Source: Nesterenkonia muleiensis
GTDB lineage: Bacteria > Actinomycetota > Actinomycetes > Actinomycetales > Micrococcaceae
Direction of reading: 5' to 3'
DNA length: 64,000 bases
Assembly (NCBI RefSeq): GCF_003600155.1
Contig: NZ_QWLD01000011.1
Coordinates: forward strand, 1-64,000
Positions 7,671 through 15,981 of the stretch are shown piece after piece (the first letter of the stretch is position 1; each line of letters starts with the position of its first letter). The position numbers and the translations under genes are program-made. The notes under the pieces are model-generated. The model was not told the origin of the DNA. It did not search any database and was given only the letters and a program-made list of their open reading frames with translations.

Positions 7671-8945
7671 GTGAAGTACATTCGCCGCGTCTTCGACGAC
7701 GAGCTGGATGCGCTCCTGCCCCACATCCCAGCCATCGCTATTGACGGGCCCAAGTTCGTGGGCAAAACCACCACAGCGCTGCAACATGCCCACAGCAGCA
7801 TTTCCCTCGATGACCCTACAGTCCAGCAAGCCGCAGCAGAGGCACCTCATGTGATGCTCCGCGGAAAGAAGCCACTGCTCATTGACGAATGGCAGAAGGC
7901 ACCTCCCATTTGGGACGCCGTCCGACGTGCGGTCGACGCCCACGATGGAGAAGGCGGCCAGTTTCTCCTCACTGGCAGCGCTAACCCGGCACCAGGTGCC
8001 ACGGCGCACAGCGGCGCTGGGCGAATCGTGCGAATGCGGATGCGCCCCATGGCCTTGAGTGAACGAGGAGTCGGGGAACCGACGGTGAGCCTCCGAGAGC
8101 TGCTCTATCAAGCACCGGCAGCAATCGACGGGTACTCAGAGGTGGACTTTGAACAATACGTCACAGAGACTATTGCCTCTGGCATACCCAACTTCCGGGG
8201 CCTCAACCGCCGCAACCTGGTACTGCGGCTGGACTCCTATCTGGAAAATCTCGTAGAACGCGATATCCAGGAGTTCGGTCAGACTGTCAGACGGCGCGCG
8301 CTGCTCATGGACTGGCTGAGGGCCTATGCCTCAGCATCTGGTACCACCGCCAGCTTCAAAGCCATTCTGGAACGGGCCACCCCCGGAGAACCGGACAAAC
8401 CCGCCCATGAAACGGTCACACGCTACCGCGAGCTGTTACGGCAGATATGGATCCTTGACCCGATCGACGCTTGGAACCCACGGACTGCGGACCTCGGACG
8501 ACTCAGCACCAGCCCCAAGCACCACCTCGCCGACCCTGCGTTCGCAGCACGGCTCTTAGGCCTCACCGCAGCCAAACTGATGCGTGGAGACACTCCGCGA
8601 ATCACACCTCCGTACGGGACAATCGCAGGGAACCTCTTTGAATCTCTTGCCGCCCTCTGCACACGCGTCTACGCACAGGCGGCCGAAGCCGACGTCTACC
8701 ACCTACGAACGCGCAATGGGGATCATGAAGCTGACCTCATCGTGGAAGGGTACGACGGCAGCGTAGTGGCCATAGAGGTCAAGCTCTCCGGCCGTGTTTC
8801 CCGGGAGGATCTCAAACACCTGCACTGGCTGAAAACGAAGTTGGGCAACCGTCTCACTGACGCGATCATTATCACGACAGGCCCCGCAGCCTACCGACGC
8901 GACGACGGCATCGGGGTAGTTCCGCTCGCGCTGCTAGGTCTCTAA
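7671..8945 (+). CDS. DUF4143-type AAA ATPase
   Basis: A 424-residue ATP-binding protein of the AAA-14/DUF4143 group. The Walker A loop is IDGPKFVGKTTTALQH, Walker B is KPLLIDEWQKAPPIWD, and the sensor-like LLTGSANP follows. The C-terminal half (residues ~200-424) is the DUF4143 region, ending in the nuclease-fold-like strands HEADLIVEGYDGSVVAIEVK. That HEADLIV...AIEVK pattern resembles the D-ExK signature of PD-(D/E)xK proteins, although activity is not shown. Its role is unknown; relatives are often mobile or accessory and patchily distributed. It starts with GTG in an AT-rich region carrying 23-bp-phased repeats, and a pair of palindromes follows the stop. Confidence 0.88.
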   Translation: MKYIRRVFDDELDALLPHIPAIAIDGPKFVGKTTTALQHAHSSISLDDPTVQQAAAEAPHVMLRGKKPLLIDEWQKAPPIWDAVRRAVDAHDGEGGQFLLTGSANPAPGATAHSGAGRIVRMRMRPMALSERGVGEPTVSLRELLYQAPAAIDGYSEVDFEQYVTETIASGIPNFRGLNRRNLVLRLDSYLENLVERDIQEFGQTVRRRALLMDWLRAYASASGTTASFKAILERATPGEPDKPAHETVTRYRELLRQIWILDPIDAWNPRTADLGRLSTSPKHHLADPAFAARLLGLTAAKLMRGDTPRITPPYGTIAGNLFESLAALCTRVYAQAAEADVYHLRTRNGDHEADLIVEGYDGSVVAIEVKLSGRVSREDLKHLHWLKTKLGNRLTDAIIITTGPAAYRRDDGIGVVPLALLGL

Positions 8946-9041
8946 CCCCTCCGTTGTGCGCTGCGGGCCTGGGTCGATTCGGCGTGAGGCAATGCTGATG
9001 AGTCTATCCTTGGAGGTGAGGGGAGCTACCCACGGCAAACA

Positions 9042-9078
9042 CTGCGATTTTGCAGCACTCTATGCTGCGAAATCGCAG
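9042..9078. repeat. Two adjacent palindromes forming a 16-bp stem
   Basis: CTGCGATTTTGCAGCA (9042-9057) and TGCTGCGAAATCGCAG (9063-9078) are inverse copies with one G-T wobble and a 5-nt loop. The right arm region GCTGCGAAATCGCAGC (9064-9079) is itself a perfect 7-2-7 palindrome, and the left arm is a near palindrome. The element sits between the convergent DUF4143 ATPase and DUF368 genes. No T-tract follows, so it may be either a bidirectional terminator or a double protein-binding site. Confidence 0.55.
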
Positions 9079-9084
9079 CAAGCT

Positions 9085-10032
9085 TCAGTGGCGGGGCGAC
9101 ATGCGGGCGTCAAGGAGGACCAGTAGACCCACCACGGCGGCTCCGGCAGCCCCCAGCCCCAGAGCTGGAAGCAGGAGGTCATCGGGGGCGAGCAGGGTGC
9201 GGTCCTCGTCCTGCCAGGGCCACAGGGTGCGCAGAGCGCCGAACATGACCCCGGTGAGCACCACCATAGTCACAGTGAAATGATGGTCCAGCAACCACTT
9301 CAGCCCTTTGATGATGCTGACCATGCCGATCAGCATCCCGGCCGCGAACACCCCGATATACCCCAGGTCCAAGTCGCGGACGGCAGCGATGCTGGGCTCG
9401 TAGAGTCCGAAGGTCAGCAGCAGAAAGGACCCCGAGAGGCCCGGCAGCAGCAGAGCTGAGACCGCCACCGCAGCCGCCGGCAACACAATCCACCACTGCG
9501 GCTCCATCTGGCCCGGCGGCAGCGAGACCAGAACGTAGGCCACTGCTGCCGCGGCCAGGGAATACAACCACATCCTCAGCGGCAACGCTCCTCCGGCAGA
9601 GCGGCGAGCCATGCGCAGCGGCACCGCAATGGAGACCAGCACCATGCCGAAGAACGCCGCACGCGTCAGCTCCGGGTGGTTCTCCACCCAGTCGCCGACG
9701 AACTGCACCGCGATCAGCAGTCCGACCGGCATGGCGATCACCACCGGAATGACCACCCGCCACTGCACACCCGCCATGTGCCCAGCGAAGCCCCTGCGGC
9801 GGTCCGGGCCGGTGATCAGCCTGCGCGCAGCTGAGACCATGGCCGAGGCGGAATCGATCAGGTGCCGGTAGATCCCGACCACCAATGCCACGGTGCCCCC
9901 GGAAACACCAGGGATGGTCTCGACCACGCCGATCAGGCCGCCTCGGATCAGGTTTCCCGGCACGGAGGTGCGGCGGTACTCCGCAACGGGCGGGTGGGCG
10001 GCGTCGTCGTGCGCAGAGGGGGAATGAGTCAC
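9085..10032 (-). CDS. DUF368 membrane protein, candidate polyprenyl-phosphate translocase
   Basis: A 315-residue integral membrane protein of the DUF368 family. The family hallmark GVVETIPGVSGGTVALVVGI appears near residue 35, and about eight hydrophobic segments follow. DUF368 proteins (PopT) have been reported to recycle undecaprenyl phosphate across the membrane for cell-wall synthesis, so the likely role is returning the lipid carrier to the cytoplasmic face. Transport itself cannot be seen from sequence. The gene lies 20 bp downstream of the 5-oxoprolinase fusion on the same strand and may be cotranscribed, although no functional link is evident. Confidence 0.9.
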   Translation of the reverse strand: MTHSPSAHDDAAHPPVAEYRRTSVPGNLIRGGLIGVVETIPGVSGGTVALVVGIYRHLIDSASAMVSAARRLITGPDRRRGFAGHMAGVQWRVVIPVVIAMPVGLLIAVQFVGDWVENHPELTRAAFFGMVLVSIAVPLRMARRSAGGALPLRMWLYSLAAAAVAYVLVSLPPGQMEPQWWIVLPAAAVAVSALLLPGLSGSFLLLTFGLYEPSIAAVRDLDLGYIGVFAAGMLIGMVSIIKGLKWLLDHHFTVTMVVLTGVMFGALRTLWPWQDEDRTLLAPDDLLLPALGLGAAGAAVVGLLVLLDARMSPRH

Positions 10033-10052
10033 CTGTGAAGCTTACCTGCGGC

Positions 10053-11810
10053 TCAGCCTGTCAGCGGATCCAGCGCGTCGGGAGTCACCGCTTGGAAGCG
10101 GACTCTGGTGCCCGGCGGCAACTGAGCGGCCAGCCCCAGATCCTCACGCACGACGACGCCGATCACCGGGTACCCGGCGGTCACCGGATGGTCAGCCAGG
10201 AAAACGATCGGCTCCCCTGACCCTGGGATCTGAATGGCACCGCGGACCACCGGCTCACTGGGCAGTTCCCCGGTGTGAGTGCGCTGGATCGGCGGCTCCG
10301 GCGCCTGTGCAGCCGGCCGAGAACCGGGCGGGGCACCCCCGCCGGTGGGACTAGTGAGGCGGATCCCGATGCGGTTGGAGTCCTCGGAGACCTCCCAGGT
10401 CAGTGACTGCAGCACCTCCAGTCCGGGATTTGCGCCCTTGGCGGCGAACCAGTCCTCGCGCGGGCCGGGAACGAACCGCAGCCGGGTGGAGGTCTCCGGC
10501 TCCGGCAATGCGGTGCGGGCCACATCGGCGATGCCCACAAACCCTGAGGGGACACCGACCAGCGCAAAGGTCTCCCCGGCACTCACCGGCGCCGGCCCCA
10601 GCCCGGAGAGCAGATCCGTGGACGCGCTGTCCAGCACCGTGGGGCTGGCCAGCCCTCCGGAGACGGCCACATAGTTGCGAATGCCGCGCTCAGGAGGGGC
10701 CAGACGCAGCCTCTCCCCCGGGTACATCAAAAACGGGGCGCGCAGCGGCACCTCCCGCACCCTCTCCGGTGCTGAGGCGTCCGGGTCCCCTGCCTTCAGC
10801 GCAGCACCTGTCCCGCTGACCGCCATGTTCGAGGTCTCCGGGACCGCTGGAGTGGCCACCTCAAGCCCGGTCTGGGCACCGGTGACCGCCAGCACGGAGG
10901 TCTGCCGCACCGAGAGCTCCAACCCGCCGTAGAGCACCTCGAACCCGGCCGCAGATTCATCATTTCCCACCAGCTGATTCGCCTGCCGCAGCGCCTGGGC
11001 GTCGGCCGCCCCGGAATGTGGAACGCCGAGCCCGCTGTGACCGGGTCTTCCGGCATCCTGGATCAGGGTCTGCGGACCGGGGCTGAGCACATCGACCACG
11101 GCATCGCCTGCAGGCACCTGCCCGCGGACGGTTCCCTGCTTGGGCTCAGTCACCGTGATGATCTCTGTGGTGGGCAGATAGCGCACGGTGTCCCCGGGAC
11201 GCACCAGGGCCGGGGCCCTGCGGCCGATATCCCACATGGAGGCATCGGTGGTGCCGATCAGCTGCCATCCTCCGGGGCTGGCGCGGGGATAGACGGCGGA
11301 GAACTCGCCTCCCAGAGCAACCGCCCCGGCCGGCACCTCGGTGCGCGGGGTCTTTAGCCGCGGCACCACAGGCGGCTGCTCAGACTTTCGGGGGCGGCGT
11401 CGGGCGGCCAGCGCATGGGGCAGGCAGTAGGTGAATCCCGGGGCGAAGCCGGCGAAGGCCCCGACCCAGCGGGTGGAGCTGTGCCAGTCGATGAACGCCT
11501 GGGGGCTCATGTCTAAGTCTGAGGCCAGCCGCTCCAGATCGGCACCGTCATAGTGCACCCGGATCTCCAGCTCTCGGCCGGTCTCCACGTTGGCAGGCTT
11601 GGTGCGCATCCGCCGCAGCTGCTTTGCCGCCTCCTGCGTATGGTGGCGGGTGCGAAAGGCCACCAGCACGGTGCGTGCGGCAGGAATCACCTCGAGCTGC
11701 CCAGGCACCGGCTTCTCGCTCAGCTGCCGGTGGAAGGCCAACACCTCGGCCGGAGTGCCGAATTCGGCCAGCAGCGCACGCTGCCCAGCCGGGCGCACGG
11801 AGTCAGGCAT
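10053..11810 (-). CDS. Fused 5-oxoprolinase subunits B and C (PxpB-PxpC)
   Basis: A 585-residue fusion of the two cyclophilin-like subunits of bacterial ATP-dependent 5-oxoprolinase. Residues ~1-210 are the PxpB/KipI (allophanate hydrolase subunit 1-like) half, with FAGFAPGFTYC and PRLKTPRTEVPAGAVALGGE. From ~residue 235 the PxpC/KipA half begins (VLSPGPQTLIQDAGRPGHSG). The complex cleaves 5-oxoproline to glutamate. The third subunit PxpA (LamB/YcsF) is not a full gene here; only a 35-codon frame (11810-11917) overlaps the start and faintly resembles a PxpA N-terminus. An MFS transporter is divergent, as is common in oxoproline loci. The fused architecture is known in actinobacteria. Confidence 0.92.
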   Translation of the reverse strand: MPDSVRPAGQRALLAEFGTPAEVLAFHRQLSEKPVPGQLEVIPAARTVLVAFRTRHHTQEAAKQLRRMRTKPANVETGRELEIRVHYDGADLERLASDLDMSPQAFIDWHSSTRWVGAFAGFAPGFTYCLPHALAARRRPRKSEQPPVVPRLKTPRTEVPAGAVALGGEFSAVYPRASPGGWQLIGTTDASMWDIGRRAPALVRPGDTVRYLPTTEIITVTEPKQGTVRGQVPAGDAVVDVLSPGPQTLIQDAGRPGHSGLGVPHSGAADAQALRQANQLVGNDESAAGFEVLYGGLELSVRQTSVLAVTGAQTGLEVATPAVPETSNMAVSGTGAALKAGDPDASAPERVREVPLRAPFLMYPGERLRLAPPERGIRNYVAVSGGLASPTVLDSASTDLLSGLGPAPVSAGETFALVGVPSGFVGIADVARTALPEPETSTRLRFVPGPREDWFAAKGANPGLEVLQSLTWEVSEDSNRIGIRLTSPTGGGAPPGSRPAAQAPEPPIQRTHTGELPSEPVVRGAIQIPGSGEPIVFLADHPVTAGYPVIGVVVREDLGLAAQLPPGTRVRFQAVTPDALDPLTG

Positions 11811-11917
11811 CAGCGGTCACTCTCATCGCGCGGCCCAGCGGCAGCGTCACTCATCGGCCAGGCAGCCAATGCCTGGCCGGCACCGGCGCTGAGGCCGATG
11901 GTGAAATCCGAATCCAC
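11810..11917 (-). CDS. Possible 35-residue ORF coupled to PxpB-PxpC
   Basis: A short open frame starts at GTG (11917) with GAGGGAG five bases upstream, and its TGA shares the A of the pxpBC ATG. The stretch LAAWPMSDAAA weakly recalls the N-terminal GAWPMGDD-type segment of PxpA (LamB/YcsF), which normally precedes pxpB. It may therefore be what remains of a deleted pxpA, now acting only as a coupling leader, or it may be chance. The coding call rests on the ribosome-binding site and the overlap, not on a firm match. Confidence 0.3.
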   Translation of the reverse strand: MDSDFTIGLSAGAGQALAAWPMSDAAAGPRDESDR

Positions 11918-11946
11918 TGCCACTCCCTCGTGAAAGAATCAACCAT

Positions 11947-13257
11947 GTGAATCAGGATACGAAAGAACCGCTGCTGAGCTGGAACTTCATCCTGGCGATC
12001 CTGATCAACCTCGCCATCACCACCTCGTTCTTCATTCTGGTGACCGGAATGGCAGTCTATGCCGCCAGCGAGTTCGGCGCAGGGGAGACTGCCGCCGGCT
12101 TCGCCGCCAGCGCCTTTGTGATCGGGGCTCTGTGCGCCCGGTTCTTCGCCGGCAAGTACGTCAATACCCTGGGCCGGAAACGGATCCTGGTGATCTGCCT
12201 GGGACTGTTCACACTGGCCGGAATCGGTTACCTGGGCGTGGACTCCTATGAATGGCTGCTGGTGCTGCGGGTGATCCACGGCATCGCCCTAGGCTTCGGA
12301 CAGACCGCGCTGACCGCCGCAGTCTTCGACATCATTCCGCGAACCCGCCGCGGCGAGGGCTCAGGCTACTACCTGCTGGCCAATTCGCTGCCACCTGCCC
12401 TGGGGCCGCTGCTGGCGATCGAGCTCTCCGGGCGGTTCGGATTCGACGGGGTGTTCATCGCCGTGACCATCATCTCCGCGATCTCCTTCCTGGCCGCGTG
12501 CCTGATCGAGACCCCGGAGGTCAAGCGTCGCGGGACCACCCTGGGCCAAAAGCTGAGGCTGCGGCCCTCGGACATCATCGAGCCGCGGGCCTTCTCCATC
12601 GCGGTGGTGGCCATGCTGATGGGCATCACCTTCGCCTCGGTGATGACCTTCCTCAACGGCTACGCCCAGTCCCTGGGCATGACCGGCGGGGCAAGCCTGT
12701 ACTTTGTGGTTTATTCGGCCACCATGCTGATCACCCGCCTGTTCATGGGCAAGGTCCAGGACCGCTTCGGCGACAACGCGGTGATCCTCCCCGCGCTGAC
12801 CACCTTCACCGTCTCCATGAGCCTGCTGGCCTGGTCTCCGAATCAGGGCGTGATGATCGCCGCCGGAGTGCTGGCCGGGTTCGGATTCGGCTCGCTGCTG
12901 CCGGCCATCCAGGCGATCATCGCCTCCAAGCTGCGCACCCACCGGATCAGCATCGGGATCTCCACCTTCTTCATCATGATGGACATCGGCTTCGGGTTCG
13001 CCCCACTCTTCCTCGGGCCCCTGGTGGAGAACTGGGGCTATCACGTGATGTACGCCGGATGTGTGGGCGTGGTGCTGCTGACGATCCTGATGTACTGGCT
13101 GGTGCACGGGAAGTACTCGGTGAGGCAAGGTGTGGCGCGGCGTCGTGCTCAGCACTGGGTCAATGACGCCACCGGTGTGATGCCGCTGGTGCCGCCCACC
13201 GACAAAGACGACGACGGGGACGACGCCGCCCCCAGCGCCAAGACGCCCTCGGCCTGA
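11947..13257 (+). CDS. MFS transporter
   Basis: A 436-residue major facilitator with about twelve hydrophobic segments. The typical loop 2-3 signature appears as GKYVNTLGRKRILVICLG. It starts with GTG at 11947; the overlapping ATG at 11945 is immediately followed by a stop in its frame. The C-terminal tail is polar and acidic (DKDDDGDDAAPSAK). It is divergent from the 5-oxoprolinase fusion, which makes oxoproline or a related amino-acid derivative a reasonable but unproven substrate. Drug or siderophore export remains possible. Confidence 0.88.
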   Translation: MNQDTKEPLLSWNFILAILINLAITTSFFILVTGMAVYAASEFGAGETAAGFAASAFVIGALCARFFAGKYVNTLGRKRILVICLGLFTLAGIGYLGVDSYEWLLVLRVIHGIALGFGQTALTAAVFDIIPRTRRGEGSGYYLLANSLPPALGPLLAIELSGRFGFDGVFIAVTIISAISFLAACLIETPEVKRRGTTLGQKLRLRPSDIIEPRAFSIAVVAMLMGITFASVMTFLNGYAQSLGMTGGASLYFVVYSATMLITRLFMGKVQDRFGDNAVILPALTTFTVSMSLLAWSPNQGVMIAAGVLAGFGFGSLLPAIQAIIASKLRTHRISIGISTFFIMMDIGFGFAPLFLGPLVENWGYHVMYAGCVGVVLLTILMYWLVHGKYSVRQGVARRRAQHWVNDATGVMPLVPPTDKDDDGDDAAPSAKTPSA

Positions 13258-13310
13258 ACTCAGCTCCAGGGCGGGATCGCCACGGCCGGAGACGAACACC
13301 CCTAACGGCC

Positions 13311-14723
13311 TCAATCCTTCCGAGCGAAGGTACCATCGTCCTCGCCGGAGAGAAAGCGGCGCCCATAGATGAGCAGGCACAGCAGCGCACCAGCAGCCAG
13401 ACCCCAGGCTGCTCCCATGAGAGCCAGAGTGCCAGCGGTGATTCCGGCGATGCCCAGGTCTCGCTGACTGCGTGACTCCATGATGCCGATCCGGACACTC
13501 ACAAACGCTTGGATCAGCAGGGTCAGCGCCATCGCCACGCCCAGGATGGGCTCCACGAGGGTGACGATCGGCAGCAGCAGAAGGCCGGTGTTGGTGCCCC
13601 AGCGAAAGGAGCCCATGCCGCCGAAGAGTGACTTCATGGCCTTCCTGCCGTCCTTGTAGCGCTCGACCACCACAGCCTGCATCGCCGCCCAGACCGGGCC
13701 GGCCATCGCAACGTCCGGACCGATGACCCCCATCAGCGCATTGCGTGCACCGAAGATCATGTGCGCCCGATCCGGGTTGTAGTCGATGTGCTCGTCAGGC
13801 CGGGCTCTATTGGCCTCCTTGAGCAGCCCGTCCGCCTGCAGCGAGTCGCCAAAGACCACGATGTAGGTGGCCAGCACGGTGGGGATCGCCATCAGGAACA
13901 TCTCCACCGGCGGCATACCGAGTCCAAAGACCGTGTACTCCTGCCACAGGGTGATGAAGTCAGGCTGGATGATGCCCCACTCGACCTGGGACCATTCCGC
14001 TTCCCCGGCCAGTGGTGCCACCACGACAGCCACCAGGATGCAGGGCAGGACCCCGAGCTTGCCGATCTGCATGGCGAACCGGTTGCGTGCACGCCAGGAG
14101 GAAAACCCCCGGGAGTACATGAGGAAGAAGGCGAGCCCGACGGCTACCGTGATGGTGACGGGGAAATCGTGGAACTCTCCGCCCTCGTCGAAGATGCGCT
14201 GGACGGCGGCGATGCCGGCGCCGATGAGCACACCGGACTTGATCGCCGCCGGAATGGCCTTGACCACCCGGCGAGCCAACCCGGTGACGCCCAACGCGAT
14301 GGAGAACAGCCCCAGCAGGATCTGGAACGAGATAAGAGCGTGTATTCGTTCCTCGCCTTCGGGGAAGGTCTCGCAGTAGGCCATGACCAGTGGAATCGCA
14401 GGCGTAATCCAGCCGGGCACGACCGGGTCCCCCAGCAGGTGGTGGGTCAGGTAGAGCAGGCCGTTGATCAGGATCACCGCGAGCGCCACCTCGAACGGCA
14501 TACCCAGCAGGCTGACCATCAGCGGGATGGCGGCCAGGTCCACCGCGCACATGAACAGTCCTTGGGTGTAGTCCGCCCATTCGAACCGGTAGTGAACGAA
14601 CGGCAGCCGGACCTCGAAGGGACCGACCTTCCAGTGCGGGGTGGTACTGGGATGTCCGGAGCGGTTGGGCCTCTTGGGATCCTCGCCGGCGCCAGAGCCG
14701 GGATCCTCGGTGATCTGGGACAT
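13311..14723 (-). CDS. NCS2/SulP-type permease
   Basis: A 470-residue membrane protein with 12 or more hydrophobic segments, most like the solute carrier 23 (NCS2, xanthine/uracil) and related SulP permeases. Segments such as GLFMCAVDLAAIPLMVSLLG, GDPVVPGWITPAIPLVMAYC and AMAGPVWAAMQAVVVERYKD fit that fold. The canonical nucleobase-binding motifs are not obvious, so purine specificity should not be assumed. The gene begins 2 bp after the stop of the alcohol dehydrogenase gene, so the two form an operon, probably for uptake and oxidation of the same compound under the divergent GAF-PucR regulator. Confidence 0.75.
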   Translation of the reverse strand: MSQITEDPGSGAGEDPKRPNRSGHPSTTPHWKVGPFEVRLPFVHYRFEWADYTQGLFMCAVDLAAIPLMVSLLGMPFEVALAVILINGLLYLTHHLLGDPVVPGWITPAIPLVMAYCETFPEGEERIHALISFQILLGLFSIALGVTGLARRVVKAIPAAIKSGVLIGAGIAAVQRIFDEGGEFHDFPVTITVAVGLAFFLMYSRGFSSWRARNRFAMQIGKLGVLPCILVAVVVAPLAGEAEWSQVEWGIIQPDFITLWQEYTVFGLGMPPVEMFLMAIPTVLATYIVVFGDSLQADGLLKEANRARPDEHIDYNPDRAHMIFGARNALMGVIGPDVAMAGPVWAAMQAVVVERYKDGRKAMKSLFGGMGSFRWGTNTGLLLLPIVTLVEPILGVAMALTLLIQAFVSVRIGIMESRSQRDLGIAGITAGTLALMGAAWGLAAGALLCLLIYGRRFLSGEDDGTFARKD

Positions 14724-14725
14724 GG

Positions 14726-15853
14726 TCAGGCTTCCTGTCTGTCGAAGGTGATGATCTGCCGAACAGCTTTACCGGCCGATAAGTCGTCCATAGCCCGGTT
14801 AATGTCAGCCAGAGGGATTCGTGAGGTGATGAGGCGCTCCACCGGCAGCCGTCCTTCCCGCCAGAGCTGCTCGTAATGCGGGATGTCCCGCTTGGGCACC
14901 GAAGACCCCAGGTAGGATCCGATGATGGACCGAGCCTCCCCTGTGATGATGGCCGGGGGGATCGCGGCAGTGGACTCCGGATGGGGGAAGCCAACCGTCA
15001 CAGTGCGTCCGCCCACTCCCGTAGCGCCGAAGGCAGTCTCGAAGGCGCGTGGGTTCCCAGCGCATTCGATCACGTGGTGAGCGGTGATGCCCTTTTCCTG
15101 GATCTGCTGCGGGGTGTACACCTCGTCGGCGCCGACCTCGCGGGCAAGGTCGAGCTTGTCCTCGGCCATGTCGACGCCGATGACCTTCTTATAGCGCTCA
15201 GCCACAGCGGTGAGCAGGGCTGCCATGCCGACTCCGCCGAGCCCGACGATCATCACGGTGTCCGAGGGCCGCGGCTGGGCGGCGTTAAGCAGAGCGCCGC
15301 CGCCTGTGAGTACCGCACACCCCAGCACTGCGGCGACCTCTGGGGGAACATCGGAGCCCACCGGCACCACACTTGCCTGATCGACCACGGCATAGTCAGC
15401 GAACCCGGAGACGCCCAGGTGGTGATGCACCAGTTCCCCGCCGCGGGTCAGCCGGCTCCCACCAGAGAGCATCCTGCCCTCGGCGTTGGCCCGGCTCCCG
15501 GGGGTGCACGGCAGTCGCCCTTGCTCAGCGCAGTGCTCACAGCTCTCGCAGCGCGGAAGGAAGGTCATCACCACCCGCTGACCGACCTCGATACCCTCAA
15601 CGTCCTCGCCGACGGCGTCCACGATCCCTGCCGCCTCATGGCCCAGGAGCATGGGCACCGGCCGAGCCCGATCTCCGTTGACCACCGAGAGGTCGGAGTG
15701 GCAGACGCCGGCTGCCTCCATGCGTACCAGCAGCTCAGAAGATCGGGGCGCTTGGAGGTCAAGTTCGCTGATGCTGATCGGCTGCGAATTCGCATAGGGC
15801 CCTTCGCGGCCGATCTCCTCCAACACTGCACCAGTGATCCTCATCCGATTCAT
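14726..15853 (-). CDS. Zinc-dependent alcohol dehydrogenase
   Basis: A 375-residue medium-chain alcohol dehydrogenase of the class III-like, NAD-dependent type. Catalytic zinc ligands are present (AGVCHSDLSVV, LLGHEAAGIVDAVG), and the structural zinc loop is CESCEHCAEQGRLPC. The cofactor loop is VGLGGVGMAALL, followed by IGVDMAEDKL. Start 15853 is chosen because an AGAGGA sequence precedes it; the ATG at 15844 is also possible with better spacing. It is transcribed with the downstream permease and is divergent from a GAF-PucR regulator, consistent with an inducible alcohol or polyol utilisation operon. The substrate is unknown. Confidence 0.92.
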   Translation of the reverse strand: MNRMRITGAVLEEIGREGPYANSQPISISELDLQAPRSSELLVRMEAAGVCHSDLSVVNGDRARPVPMLLGHEAAGIVDAVGEDVEGIEVGQRVVMTFLPRCESCEHCAEQGRLPCTPGSRANAEGRMLSGGSRLTRGGELVHHHLGVSGFADYAVVDQASVVPVGSDVPPEVAAVLGCAVLTGGGALLNAAQPRPSDTVMIVGLGGVGMAALLTAVAERYKKVIGVDMAEDKLDLAREVGADEVYTPQQIQEKGITAHHVIECAGNPRAFETAFGATGVGGRTVTVGFPHPESTAAIPPAIITGEARSIIGSYLGSSVPKRDIPHYEQLWREGRLPVERLITSRIPLADINRAMDDLSAGKAVRQIITFDRQEA

Positions 15854-15981
15854 GTCCTCTCTTCTATCTTTCGACAACCTGGTGACTGGCATCACAAGGC
15901 ATACCCTGAGATACAACCAGTAGTGGATGGCCATGTTCTACCTCAGAGCATGTTTATGCAGGCTATGTTTCGGATTAGACT

